Shown here: positions 49,455 through 60,564 of the stretch, one piece after another
Position numbering within the stretch: the first letter of the stretch is position 1
How the letters are laid out: every line of letters begins with the position of its first letter
Origin: Diphasiastrum complanatum
Taxonomy: Eukaryota; Streptophyta; Lycopodiopsida; Lycopodiales; Lycopodiaceae
DNA: 64,000 nt
Reading direction: 5' to 3'
Assembly: GCA_029204225.1 (NCBI GenBank)
Contig: CM055113.1
Span: forward strand, 22,515,605-22,579,604
Position numbers and translations under genes: made by a program
Notes under the pieces: generated by a model
Seen by the model: the letters and a program-made list of their open reading frames with translations, nothing else
What the model was told of the DNA's origin: nothing
Database searches by the model: none

Positions 49455-50093
49455 CTAAATTATGAACATGGACTCAGTGGGTTGCTCTTGTACATGACTT
49501 TTTAATCTTTTAAATCGTTCAATGTAGTCACGTACTTTCTCGTCTTTCATCATTTTGATGTTACTTAGCTTGAGAAAAGGACTTTCTATCAAGCGAAATG
49601 GCTTGAAGCGTTTGATAAAGGCCTCCTTCAAGAGTGACCAGTCACGTTTATCTTTACGATCAAGGTTCAAAAACCATTCTCGTGCGCGATCGATCATGGT
49701 CATCGAGAAGAGCTGTACCATGGCGTCTAGTGATGTCTCGCCATAGACATCACATGCATTCTCAAAGACTTGAAGAAATCTTTGAGGATCAGTGTTACCA
49801 TCGTACTTAGGTAAATCTAGCTTTGGGTTACGTTTTTCAATACGTGGAACATTATTTGCAAAAGCTCTGTTTAAGTGAGCTCGTGCATGTGAAGATTCGG
49901 CATCATGAAAATGTGGTCATTCATATGGAGCTTCATAACGCATGGGTTCCCATTTGTCAAATGGGTTGGTGGATGGCTCTTGGACTTGGGATTTCAGCCT
50001 GGAGTATCTATTAAATCGAGCCTGTTCGGTGGATGGGAAGACCATCTCTGGTAGATAGTCCTCTGTGGAATTCGGATCATAGGGACTATCCAT
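49455..50093 (-). pseudogene. Ty3/Gypsy gag (retrotransposon gag domain), one in-frame stop
   Basis: Minus-strand frame from ATG at 50093 to 49455, about 210 codons, with a single internal TGA at 49919-49917. After the stop it reads LPKYDGNTDPQRFLQVFE, then AREWFLNLDRKD, then LKEAFIKRFKPF and VRDYIERFKRL. This is the typical capsid-like retrotransposon gag domain of plant Gypsy elements, which packages element RNA. The frame ends just beyond the domain, next to minisatellite array 1, with no nucleocapsid knuckle, protease or pol after it. Truncated fragment. Confidence 0.82.
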
Positions 50094-50224
50094 AACAACT
50101 TTAGAGTACCTTAGGATTGTGGAAATTAGGCCTCGTGGACTTGTTGGTAACTTAAGTCGTTGGACAGTATGTTTGGAATGCGGTTGCTACGGTTGTAAAA
50201 GTGGAAGTGGTGTGATTGCAATAA
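50094..50224. other. Short spacer upstream of the Gypsy gag
   Basis: About 130 bp between the gag start and the inverted family A fragment. No feature. Confidence 0.4.
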
Positions 50225-51370
50225 AGAGTTCCCTGTGAATTCTCTTCACACTGCTTATTTATCCAATTAATTTCTAATTAGGAGTAATCCAATTACTCAA
50301 GTCAATTGTAAATGATTCAGAAATCTTAAATGTCTAGGTGCAAATCTTAATTATACATGTATAACACCACATTTAGATCTTCTTCCAAACCATAAATAAA
50401 TTAATGAATTATCCTTTCCATAGAAAGAGACATTAACCTGCAAGTAACTGTTTCACACATTACTTGTTCATATGTTTATGCACTTTGACTAGTTTAAGTA
50501 CACGATATAAACTCAGTACATAGGAAACACATAGTAGATCTACAAGATTAAAATGTACATAAGAAACTTATCCAACTATGTTCCTATACATAAACATAGC
50601 CTATAAACTGACAAAAATCCACAATCTGCATATGTTACTCACATAATTCACTGAGAATCTTGCAACTCAGCTACCAAAAAGCTCTATTTCTCATGAGTAA
50701 ATAATATATCTGGGAAATCTTTGAAGTGAATAACTCCACATCACAAGTTTTCCAATCGTCTACCTCTTATTAACAAAATTTCTTCTACAAATCAACCTAC
50801 AATAGATCTTAGCGTACAAACCCAGATTAGGCTAACTCATACAGACATCTTTGGACATAGAGTTAAGATTGAAGCTTTATTGCAATGATCCAATCCATAA
50901 CAAAATGGTACTTGGCAATAATCAGTGAATCTTAATTTAATCTTTATCACTGCTTCTCATATTAATGAATATCTCACAGCTCAATAACCCCAAAACTCCT
51001 CTAGTTCTAGATTACTCAAAATAATCACTTAGAGAGTTTGTCTATTTCAAACTGGATAGTTCTACCATTGCACACATACAAGATTTTTTTCCCAAAATCA
51101 ATGCAGCTGGCTGATTCCTCGAAAGACTTATTTCTTTTTTTTTTTTCCCCTTTTAAAAAAGAAATTTCATAATTTCGATTTAAAAGTTCCCAGGAGACAA
51201 CGTATAAGATATCAGAGATTCGAAAAAGTCAATAATGAGTATCCAATACTATTACAAACAAGACTTTTTTCTCAGAATCATTGTTCACTTATTCACTGAA
51301 TCTGTGAACACGTTTTTCTCTTTTTGTTGCTTATCTCTCTTGGATTACCTCTGTTGTTATAGTTCTTTGT
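50225..51370 (-). mobile_element. Family A internal-region fragment, inverted
   Basis: Read on the minus strand, this follows the internal region of the complete element from about 35960 to 36900. Shared words include gtcttgtttgtaata, gaatctgcca-like text, and the hallmark spacing around tctatggaaaga. No LTR is attached on either side. Diverged, and without coding capacity. Confidence 0.7.
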
Positions 51371-52956
51371 GATTATTCTTCTTATTAGAACGTTTACAGA
51401 GCAGAAGCAATATTCAAGGATGCATTACGTATTTCCCAGCCTGTCAGTGGATAACTCAAATCCGATACTCAGCTACATGCATGCACTAGCCATGCAACCA
51501 TCTACGGCTCAAACAAATCAGCATTCAGCACAGAGAGCAATCCTACTACTAACTACTGAATCAAAAACTAGAATAGCTACTGAAACCAAAACCAGATTCA
51601 AGAAACAAGAAACAAGATTCCTAATAGCATTTAACAATCTAGAAATCAAGAAACATACATTACTTGATGCCTAAATTATCCAAGAACATCAAGAACTAGA
51701 ATGTCGAGACTATGCAAGATTTACACCACATTTCTAGCCTCTATAGTTTACTCAAATGCTGATTTCTACAAGATTCCACAAGCAAGAATTGAAGCTAATC
51801 CACAACTAAGCAAGAACAAGAAACAAGAATCTAGTTAATTCACAAGCAAGGAATCAAGCATGCTCATAGAAATATCACTCAAGATCATTGCCATGAACAA
51901 GGAGCTTAGTGATCTTCAAGAACTCGTGGAGGATCCTCTTTATTAGCTCAAGAGAACTTGAAAATACAATCAAAAGCTAACTCACAAGAGAGGGGGGCCC
52001 TTAAATAAGCAAGAAGGCTGCCCATGTGGAGCCCATGTGGCAATTCCACTAAATTAGAAATTACATGTGAAATTTGCCCTTCCACTAGAGGTCACCATCA
52101 AAAGGTGGCTCACTCTTACTATTTTAAGGGGGTCTACATTTATTACAACTATTCAAGGAAATGTTACTAGCTCCTACATGGTCATTCCTTCTTTGGGATA
52201 CACCATGTAGGCTCACATAGTTAATCACTATCTTCCTAGCTAGTATTTCCTTGGCTCTCAGCTTCTTCTGCTCTCTTCCTTCTGAGACCTCTTCGGTCAT
52301 GGGTGAGAGATAACTTATGTCTTCAGCTTGGCTCGGCACTAGAGAATCGGCGAACATTATCCACCCCTAATCTGTTGCAGGACCCACTGCAACACCGGTG
52401 ATGTCTTCCGCTTGGCACTTGGAAAAGCGTGGATTTTCATTCGCTTCCGTAAAACCAGGTGCTTATTATCCGCAAAATTTATTCGCCAAAATTGGAAGTC
52501 CCTCAATTGGCCGCTACATACCAGCCCTCTTGAGCACTTCTTGTGAATCTTGTTCGCCTCATCGTCGCGCCGTTTGCTTTCGCTCGCTCATCTTCCGGCC
52601 CAGGGCTTCAAAAACTTGGAAGTAGAGCTTACTTTCGAAATTAAGAGGCCCCAGATATTCTCTTTTTTTTTCTACGAAGCCCATTATCTGCAATACTCGG
52701 CACTTTCCTGCACTCAAAGATCCGCACTTGACTTGTATTTGTGTCCGAAGTCTAGTAACTGTAGCCTCAGATCATCTAGGAAGGTTCTCTCTGTAATTTT
52801 CGAAATGACTGGCCAGTTTACTAACTCCACTTGAGGCTTTTCCACCGGCCATGGGTTTCTGCGTTTGAGCGGCATGTAAAAAGGATCCACTCGCTTTCAT
52901 GTCGGTGCCCTCAAATATTCCTGGAGTCGCCTACTATCCTTCAGGACTTTGCTTCG
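51371..52956. other. Gypsy/LTR debris, no assignable gene
   Basis: Mixed repeat-like DNA. A 77-codon minus-strand frame at 52357-52124 (SLVPSQAEDISYLSP, then REQKKLRAKEILARK) is charged and could be element-encoded, but I do not recognise it. Its start coincides with the word ggctcggcactagagaa, related to a word near 7783. Further minus-strand frames to 52950 are broken. Confidence 0.35.
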
Positions 52957-53466
52957 TCATTCTGGCTGCGGTTGTAGTGCGGCAACGATCTCGGCCCTGG
53001 TGGAGTATTGGCTTTGATCGATGTCTTCTCTGCCGCCCCTCATATTGGGAGGGTATTTTCTTTCAAATCGCTCTGATTCCCTTGTATCAGTCAATTTACT
53101 TCTAGGCCAGGTAGGGGAAGTTGTCCTACGCGGCTGGGGCGGCCTTGCCAAATAATCATCAAGGGCCTTGGTGCCCGTGTCTTTCTCTTTTGCTCGCTCT
53201 CTTGTCAACGGCTCACTTGCACCCGTGTCTGGCCTGGGCGAGAATCTTCTTGTCTCCGGTTGGTCAGCCAGGAAGTCATCATCGGCTCCAATGTCTGTGT
53301 TAGTTTCCAGAACGTCGGGGATGGAGTGATTTGGGGAGAGAGGTGCGGGGGTGAACGGTTTAGGAGGAGGCGGAAATAATAAGTTATACGCAGCACCAAG
53401 GGAGTGGAGTTGTTGGAGGAACTCATCCCGTCGGGCTTTGTCAGCTGGACCTTTTGATGGGCCCAT
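52957..53466 (-). pseudogene. Element-encoded charged ORF downstream of a Gypsy leader
   Basis: Minus-strand open frame of 169 codons rich in Pro, Arg, Asp and Glu (KARRDEFLQQLHSLG, PPPPKPFTPAPL, RERAKEKDTGTKAL). It has no recognisable domain. It follows the Ala/Gly-rich frame at 53937-53581 and the leader at 54293-53938 on the same strand, so it probably belongs to the 5' part of a Gypsy element, perhaps a gag N-terminal extension. I cannot tell whether it is still intact. Confidence 0.4.
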
Positions 53467-53580
53467 TATTTGACTAGGAGGTGATGAAGAAAGGGGAGAT
53501 GGAAGAATTGGATAAGTTGGAATGAATGTTTCAGAGAAATTAAATGCGGAGTAGGAAGAAGGGTTAAAGGTGGGAGGGGG

Positions 53581-53937
53581 TCAGGGAAAGCTCATGGAAG
53601 TAGCACCGGCTCTCTGGCCACCCGATCCTGAGCTACCGTCTGATCGGTGGGTTTGCCCGTCCTGATTCTCTGCTCCATCATTCCCATCATCATCTCGTGG
53701 CTTCGTTACGTGAGCACCTGCTTGGGCCTTGCACGCTGTTGTAAAGCTATCTTCATAAGCTTTACTTATGGCATCACTGGCGCCAGCATTGTCCCCGGCG
53801 CCAGCAGCGTCCCTGCTACTCCCGGCGCCAACGATGCTGGCGCCACTGTGACCAGAATCCAGCCGGCGCCAAGTTCCTATGGCTGAAAATCTTTGATCGG
53901 TTCTAGCGGAGTCTAGAGAGCTTAGATCGATGTGCAA
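53581..53937 (-). pseudogene. Ala/Gly/Ser-rich ORF at the 5' end of a Gypsy element (left copy)
   Basis: 118-codon minus-strand frame beginning MHIDLSSLDSARTDQRFS, followed by repeated GAS/GAG segments encoded by many GGCGCC words. The same start and first 65-70 residues occur on the plus strand from 56058, in the opposite arm of the inverted repeat. It lies about 355 bp after the primer-binding site, where an element's first frame is expected. Function unknown. Confidence 0.5.
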
Positions 53938-54293
53938 TCACCTCACACGATCTAGGCATGATTAAAGGAAGCCTGGTAATCAATAAATTCTAGAGAGAGA
54001 ATATGACTTTCTAGAAAGAGAAAATTATAGAGAGAGAAAAACGTGCTTTACCAGCTTGGGTAGAGTGCTTGGTATGAGGGGGGGTGCCGAATCACACCAA
54101 TACTATAGGGGAGTGCGGGTTGCGACTCAGGGCGAGCTCCAACCAAGTCTCAGCCTCCCTTGCTTGAATGTTGTCATGGCTCTCGCCTTGGCATGCTAGC
54201 GCCCCGGAGACTAGGGTCGGTCACACACTTGAAATATAACCTTCTCAGATTTATTAATAAAGTGAGATTTTTCTCAAACTGACTCTGATTACC
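53738..54293 (-). mobile_element. Gypsy leader, left arm of a head-to-head inverted pair
   Basis: Reverse complement of the right arm at 55727-56258. Shared words, read on the minus strand here, include aaaatctcactttatt, tgtgtgaccgaccctagtct and gcatgccaaggcgagagcca. It starts at a degenerate primer-binding site (GGTAATCAGAGT) and ends in the Ala/Gly-rich frame. The LTR sequence beyond the primer-binding site is not shared with the right arm. Confidence 0.8.
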
Positions 54294-55724
54294 TTCTGGA
54301 TTTCAGTGTTCGTTAAAAGCGCCAGTTGTAAGGCCGCTTCAAAATTTTTAAGTTGGCACATAGTTGAGGGTCGTATCCCGGGACGCCAGCGGTATGTCGT
54401 CGGGACCATTCGGTCCGTGGCCAGCGGTATGCTGTCGAGACCATTTGGTCCAGGAACTGGTTGTCTCCATATCTATCGCGGCATGTGGTAACGGAGCCGA
54501 CTGGCCGGTCAGCTATGCGGATCTCATGGAAATGGCCACGGTTTGGGGTTCATCAAGACAATTGTTGTGCAAGGTGTTGCCCACAGTGTAAGCACGGGTG
54601 CGTCCACGGTCGGGGTGGTCGACAGAACGGGGGACTTGATGAGTCAAGGTGTTGCCCTTGAGGTGTAAGCACAGTCAATTCTCGCGGTTTGGGCCTGGCG
54701 CCGTCTGCATGTAGGACAGATGAGGCAAAGTGCTGCCTAAGTAGGTGAAAGCACGGTGGGGTGCGGGGTGACATATTCGAACTGTACGGTCCGTTGGCGA
54801 GACCATCTCAAAGGGGGACCTTATCTTTGTTACTTGTTAGTAAACCTGCCTGAGTGTCTTACTTGTATGTATTCGTGGTGAGTCTTAGTACTCGTGCTTT
54901 GCCTGGTTTGCATGATTGCTTGTGATACAAGGAGCTGATGGCTCGAGAAGGAACCTTTCTTTTGAAGGCTGATACCATCAAACAAAGAGGACTACAGAAT
55001 CTGTGGGGCGGATTTGCAGTTCAAGTACTCGCACGTGAACGGCAACGAAACAACTCAATGTTTGCAAAGGATGGATGGCTAGCCTGTTTATTGGGTTGGT
55101 TTCATTTGCGACAACGCCCACTAGACGCAAGCAGGAAGTCAAAAGTTGGAAAGGGCAATTTTAGGGGAGATCTTCTATGGAGCAGTTGGTCTTCATTTTG
55201 GGACGGCCACCTTCGGAACTGAAAACTCACTGAGCATGGGTGATATCTAGTATCAGTTGGGTTTTTCCTCAAAGGGAAAAGACTAGGATCCTCTTCAGAG
55301 ATTGGCAACAAGTTGGATCGAGCCATAATCCTAGCAGATGGGAAGCAAAGTGTTGGAAAGGCTTTTTGTCCGAAGAACTCTACTCTAAGTCCGATCAGTT
55401 GATTTTATAAGTGGAGGGGAACTATCACACACACCTCTCTCTTGGGGCAAATTTTGAATGAAAGTTGATCAAAACGGGGGAGGTGACCTAGCCATACTCA
55501 CACAAGGAGACTGGCGAACTTTGGATCTAATAAGTTGACAAGTTTTTGTTGTGGAAAGGAAAGCTTGTTATAGGCTTTCTCTGGACCAGCAATGATGAGG
55601 AAACATATGAGTACGCTGGCTTGTGTTACGTGTAAGGCAGCTGATCAATGAAGGAACTGTGAAAGTTGAGTCTTGCATGAGAGACTTGGTATTTCGAAAC
55701 CCTTTGGGATGCCTGCGCTACATG
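54294..55724. mobile_element. Opposed LTR-like sequences between two Gypsy leaders
   Basis: Spacer of the inverted pair. On the right, an LTR ends GCGCTACA at 55722, two bases before the primer-binding site. On the left, the mirror-image LTR would begin at about 54294, but its sequence differs. A roughly 25-bp word (ccagcggtatg ... gaccatt) is repeated at about 54382 and 54421. No gene. The outer starts of the LTRs could not be placed. Confidence 0.5.
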
Positions 55725-55736
55725 TGGTATCAGAGC
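55725..55736 (+). promoter_or_regulatory. Gypsy primer-binding site, right arm
   Basis: TGGTATCAGAGC, the initiator tRNA-Met site, two bases after an LTR-like CA end. Confidence 0.85.
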
Positions 55737-56258
55737 CAGGTCGAGGAAAATCTCACTTTATTGATAAATCTGAGAAGGTTACATTTCAAGTGTGTGACCG
55801 ACCCTAGTCTCCGGGGCGCTAGCATGCCAAGGCGAGAGCCATGACAGCATTCCAGCAAGGGAGGCTGAGACTTGGTTAGAGCTCGTCCTGAGTCGCAACT
55901 TGCACTCCCCCACCCCCTCATACCAAGCACTCTACCCAAGCTGGTAAAGCACGTTTTTCTCTCTCTAGAATTTTCTCTTTCTAGAAAGTCATTTTCTCTC
56001 TCTAGATTTTATTGATCCCCAGGCTTCCTTTAATCATGCCTAGATCGTGTGAGGTGATTGCACATCGATCTGAGCTCTCTGGACTCCGCTAGAACCGATC
56101 AAAGATTTTCAGCGATAGGAACTTGGTGCCGGCTGGATTCTGGTCACAGTGGCGCCAGCGTCGTTGGCGCCGGGAGCAGCAGGGGCGCTGCTGGCGTCGG
56201 GGACGATGCTGGCGCCAGTGGCGCCGAAAGTAAAGCTTATGAAGATAGCTTTACAACA
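55727..56258 (+). mobile_element. Gypsy leader and start of first ORF, right arm of the inverted pair
   Basis: Plus-strand copy of the leader in the left arm. It contains the frame starting at 56058 (MHIDLSSLDSARTDQRFS). Homology stops abruptly at about 56258 (gctttacaacac), where an unrelated minus-strand frame takes over, so this arm is truncated or recombined there. Confidence 0.8.
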
Positions 56259-57349
56259 CACGTCGTGTCCCATAATTGGTTCACCTTGTCCAAGACTTGT
56301 TGTAGGGCCTTCATTGTTTTTTCAAGCTGCTTCTGGGACTCCAAGATGATCTTCTCTTGTTTCGCCACAATGTTTTCAAAACTCTTTTTATCTGCCTCTC
56401 GCTCTTGGATCAGTCTTATGTATTTCTCTATCCGGATGGTTGAGGCCTGTGGGGCCTGGATTTGAATGTCCTCGGGCTTGACTGGAGGAGCATTGACTGT
56501 CATTGCACCCGATGATCCGTCTCGTACTTGGTCGATTTGGACCATCTGGTGCTTCAGTTGCTACTGGACCTCTTCCAAGGTGGTTTTCTGCCCGGCCATC
56601 ACGGATCTGCTTTCTACTGCCTCTTTTTCTTTTTCTTTGGCCATCCTTTGATATCGTTCAATCTCTTGGTCTTGATGTTGGACCTTGCTCTCTAGAACTT
56701 GATGTTGGCTCACCAACCAATGCATGTGGTAGCTCGTTTCGGATAGGCCAATCATTGAGCGTTTGGCTGCTTCAGTGAGCTTTTCAGGGTTAGAGAGGAT
56801 TGGTACCTGATCTGGGGTGTGGGATGGTGAGGCTAAACCAAAAAATAGGCGTGGTGTTAGAACTGAAGATGGAGGTGGAGGTGGAGGTGGGGGTGTCTGA
56901 CTTCTTCTTGGTTGCTTCCCCTTTTCTGGTTTGTCGTCGCTTATCTCCATCAGGTCCGCAGCATCAAAATATTGAGATGTGTCCAATATGTGGACTTGCT
57001 AGGCCTGGGCTGCTCCTGTGTCTTGGGGACTGGATATCCCCACTCCTCCCCCCCCAAAAAAAACTTGTGCCAGTGGTGATGCTGGTGGCATTGGCATTGT
57101 AATCAGTGTGGGTGGGGTGGTGGCCTCATCTGGCTGACTTGGGACTTGAGGTATTGTCGTGTCAGGTGCCAGTGTGGATGTAGTTGCTCCATCACCCCCG
57201 TCGATGACATGTGAGGGTGACGAGTGTTGTTGTGATGCTGTGGACGAGCTGCCACCATCTGACGTGGAACCATGTGAAACTGATCCCACCGGTGATGTGC
57301 TCCCAGCTTGAAGCTTCTCTTGTTTTCGTTGTTGCCGTGTACCTGGCAA
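56237..57349 (-). pseudogene. Coiled-coil ORF of a retroelement, two internal stops
   Basis: A single minus-strand reading frame of about 370 codons, broken by stops at 57001-56999 and 56563-56561. Order: a basic start (MPGTRQQRKQEKL), a Ser/Thr/Pro-rich segment, a proline run, then heptad-rich helical segments (VLESKVQHQDQEIERYQRMA, IRLIQEREADKKSFENIVAK) typical of a coiled coil. It ends at the recombination joint with the right leader arm. It looks like a Gypsy gag N-terminal or accessory protein. The family was not identified. Confidence 0.5.
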
Positions 57350-57861
57350 CTGAGCCCTTGAGGTATCTGCATGTTGAGCTTCGGAGGTTGCAGCTGCTTG
57401 TGGATTCTGGGGTGGTCTTCTTGGTTTGTGTACCAGAGGGAGGATACTGATATTGACTCATTTGGCCTGGGACCCTGATGGTGAAATTGTCCTTGCACGC
57501 TTGGGTTTCTTGTGTTAAATGGGAATATCCCATGCCTTGTCCGCAAGCTGCAGTTATTGTTGGAGCTTTGGCCCATTTTGTACTTGATGCAGAGTGATAT
57601 TTGTCATCAGATATCCTAATATCGTGATAGGCTACTTGTGCTTAATGCACTCATGAAGACAATTCGAAACAAACTGTGCCCAATCATAGAGGTTCTAGGC
57701 ATGCAGTCGTGAATCTACCATCATGTGAAACAGGGACATGGGTACTCTCAGCACTTTCATTCGAGGCTTCTGTGTGCATCTGGTGAGATATGCACATGCT
57801 GCTTGAAGTTGTTTGTCGTTGATTGCTTCCAGCTTGTACCCATCCTTGTTCTTCCACTTGG
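57350..57861. other. Spacer, no confirmed gene
   Basis: Open frames overlapping 57576-57103 on the minus strand are out of frame with the coiled-coil reading and have His/Pro/Gln-biased composition. I treat them as shadows. Nothing else was seen. Confidence 0.35.
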
Positions 57862-59060
57862 TCACAGAGAGATCAATATATTTGAATATGTCGTTTGCTC
57901 TATCTTCTGGAGTGTCCTTGTGACAGTGTTTGGCCCTCGTGGAAAACCATAAGGTTGCAAGTCAGCTGCCGCAAAAGATACATTATAGACATAATTCCTG
58001 ATAGGGAGAACTATGAATTGACATGATCTTGTTGTGGTATGATAATTGGCATATGCCATGTGTACCAAATAGGGACTTTGATAACCTATCAAGACAGGGA
58101 TCTGAAATTCGATTTCCTTGAATAAGGACTCCGCCTGCTGGTACCAGGTCTGCATCTATGTAAAGTCAAGCTTGCACAGCTGGATGTCGAGCTTGCTTGC
58201 TTCGGGATCATCTGAACTGGAACTGGGGTTGGACGACATGGTTGGAAAATGGAAGAAGGAGGAATCTGGAAAAACTGCTTCGGTTGAGATGGGAAAGGTT
58301 GGGCTCCGGTTGAGATCTGATGGAGTGGCTTCGGTTGAGATCTGCTGGGTTGGGCTTCGGTTGAAATCTGATGGAGTGGCTTCGGTTGAGATCTGCTGGG
58401 TTGGGATTTGGTTGAAATTTGATGGAGTGGCTTCGGTTGAGATGAGAAAGGTTGGGCTCCGGTTGAGATCTGATGGAGTGGCTTTGGTTGAGATGGGAAA
58501 GGTTGGGCTCCAGTTGAGATAATTGGGGTTGGACGACATGGTTAGAAAATGGAAGGAGGAATATGGAAAAACTGCTTCAGTTGAGATGGGAAAGGTTGGG
58601 CTCCGGTTGAGATCTGATGGAGTGGCTTCAGTTGAGATCTGCTGGGTTGGGCTTCGGTTGAAATCTGATGAAGTGGCTTCGGTTGAGATCTGCTGGATTG
58701 GGCTTTGGTTGAAATCTGATGGAGTGGCTTCGGTTGAGATGGGAAAGGTTGGGCTCCGGTTGAGATCTGATGGAGTGGCTTTGGTTGAGATGGGAAAGGT
58801 TGGGCTCCGGTTGAGATAACTGGGGTTGGACGACATGGTTAGAAAATGGAAGAAGGAGGAATCTGGAAAAACTGCTTCGGTTGAGATGGGAAAGGTTGGG
58901 CTCCGGTTGAGATCTGATGGAGTGGCTTCGGTTGAGATCTGCTGGGTTGGGCTTCGGTTGAAATCTGATGGAGTGGCTTCGGTTGAGATTGGAAAGGTTG
59001 GGCTCTGGTTAAGATCTGATGCAGTGGCTTCGGTTGAGATGGGAAGTGGTGGTGCAGAAT
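57862..59060 (-). pseudogene. Repeat-encoded protein plus non-repetitive C-terminal domain, one internal stop
   Basis: One minus-strand frame runs through the array from about 59050 to 58156 (stop) and continues in the same frame from MQTWYQQAESLF at 58155 to a stop at 57862. The array part repeats SDLNRSPTFPISTEATP and related 17-residue units. Each 300-bp block begins MSSNP. The 97-codon tail (IPVLIGYQSPYLVHMAYAN, NVSFAAADLQPYGFPRG) looks like a folded domain, but I do not recognise it. Either the single stop is a late nonsense mutation or the tail is a separate remnant. Confidence 0.5.
58229..59060. repeat. Minisatellite array 2 with a 300-bp higher-order period
   Basis: Unit about 25-26 bp (GGTTGAGATCTGATGGAGTG plus gcttc), alternating with a shorter GGTTGAGATGGGAAAGGTTG variant. 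The word ggacgacatgg starts each higher-order block at 58231, 58531 and 58828, giving periods of 300 and 297 bp. Both are multiples of three, so the minus-strand frame stays open. Confidence 0.92.
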
Positions 59061-59674
59061 GGTTCCAAAAGTGTGGGGGAAGGGATGTATGAACGAGTTT
59101 GTAAAGAGAGTTATGTGGAAGATGGTTGTGTTGGGTAGAGCTGTGTGGGTGATGAAGTAAAGGTGGGTGAATAGAGTGAGGTCGAGTGAAGAAGATGGCG
59201 AGTGGAATAGGAGGAAGTGGAGGTGTTTGACAATGTTTTTAATGTTATGGATGTGTATCTATCAGGGATGAAGCAGGTTGAAGGTGTATGATGTGTGATT
59301 GTGATTGTAGGATGTTCAATAGTGTGACAGGAGCGTGATAAGTGCTTGTGTGACACTACCCCTCAGCATGCAAAACTTGAGATATAAGGTATTCTACCGG
59401 CGACGTTTGTGTTGAAGATTTCGGTGATGGCGCTCATAAGGGAGTGATAACGATGGGGAGATGGTGTGAAGATGATGACGGGTGGATTGAATAATCGAGC
59501 GCCAGGATCGGTGTCAAGAGCAAAAAGATCGCCGCAGATCATCGCCAGAAAACGCTTTAGCCTCGCACTTCGCTGAGGTGCGAATGGCTTTGGTGAGAGG
59601 GCATTTATTGTCGTCGTCGTCTGGTTGCAAAGGAGATGGGACGTGCTGGTTCGTAAAATTCGAATATATGTCCT
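59061..59674. other. Spacer between two minisatellite arrays, no gene
   Basis: The minus-strand frame at 59356-59111 is a Ser/Thr-rich low-complexity reading. No RNA gene or element end was recognised. Confidence 0.4.
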
Positions 59675-60220
59675 CCGGTCGAGATTCGAAATGACTGCTC
59701 TGGTTGAGATCTCACAGAACTGCTCCAGTCGAGATTCGAAATGACTGCTCCGGTTGAGATCTCACAAAACTGCTCCGGTCGAGATTCGAAGGAAGGCTCC
59801 GGTCGAAATCTGAATGAACTGCTTCGGTCGAGATCTGAAGAAAGGCTCCAGTTGAGATCTGAAGGGACTGCTTCGGTGGAGATCTGAAGGAACTGCTTCA
59901 GTCGAGAATTGAAGGAATTGCTTGGGTCGAGATCTGAAGAAAGGCTCCGGTCGAGATCTGACAGAACCGCTTTGGTCGAGATCTGAATGAAGGCTCTGGT
60001 CGAGATCTGAAGGAACTGCTTCGATCGATATCTGAAAGAACTACTTTGGTCGAGATCTAACAGAACTTCTTCGGTCGAGATCTGAAGGAAGGCTTCGGTC
60101 GAGATCTGAAGGAAGGCTCCCGTCGAGATCTGACAGAACCGCTTCGGTCGAGATCTGAAGGAAGGCTCTGGTCGAGATCTGAAGGAATTGCTTCGGTCAA
60201 GATCTGAAAAAAATCTCATG
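59675..60220. repeat. Minisatellite array 3, about 22 copies of a 24-26-bp unit
   Basis: Unit approximately GGTCGAGATCTGAAGGAAC plus tgcttc, with variants ggaaggctcc and cagaaccgctt. The minus-strand frame stays open for 218 codons (60261-59605) although the unit is not a multiple of three. It therefore cycles through three peptide readings (ISTEAFLQ, DLDRS, FRSRPE). Confidence 0.92.
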
Positions 60221-60564
60221 ATGCATAAATGGATCTGTTTGATGCAAGTGAAGAACTCCAAGAAAAATAGGACTGTAGCTCACAGTAGAAGTTCTTATAA
60301 AAGAGGTGTATCTTGAGAAATGTTGGTTACCTTGAGATACCAGTGAGACAGAGATGAGGTGGCCGAAGTGTGAGAATGATTTCCTAAGGTGTAGCCTATC
60401 AGTTGTCGATCTAGAACACCCATGACCCGTGAGTATGAACAGAAGAAAAAAAAGAAAGAAAAAAATGCATAGAATGTACATAAGTAATGATATGAAGTAT
60501 AAACAAGGAACAAGGTGAACAATAGGCGAGATGTACAAGGAAAGGAATAATATAATATTAAAAA
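60221..60564. other. Region after Gypsy pol, possibly start of 3' LTR (minus strand)
   Basis: Follows a purine run on the minus strand. No TG-starting LTR edge could be confirmed. No gene. Confidence 0.35.

Noticed and set aside
52124-52357. Minus-strand 77-codon frame as a host gene
   Set aside because: Surrounded by retroelement fragments, no domain, no credible exon partners. Left as unassigned debris.
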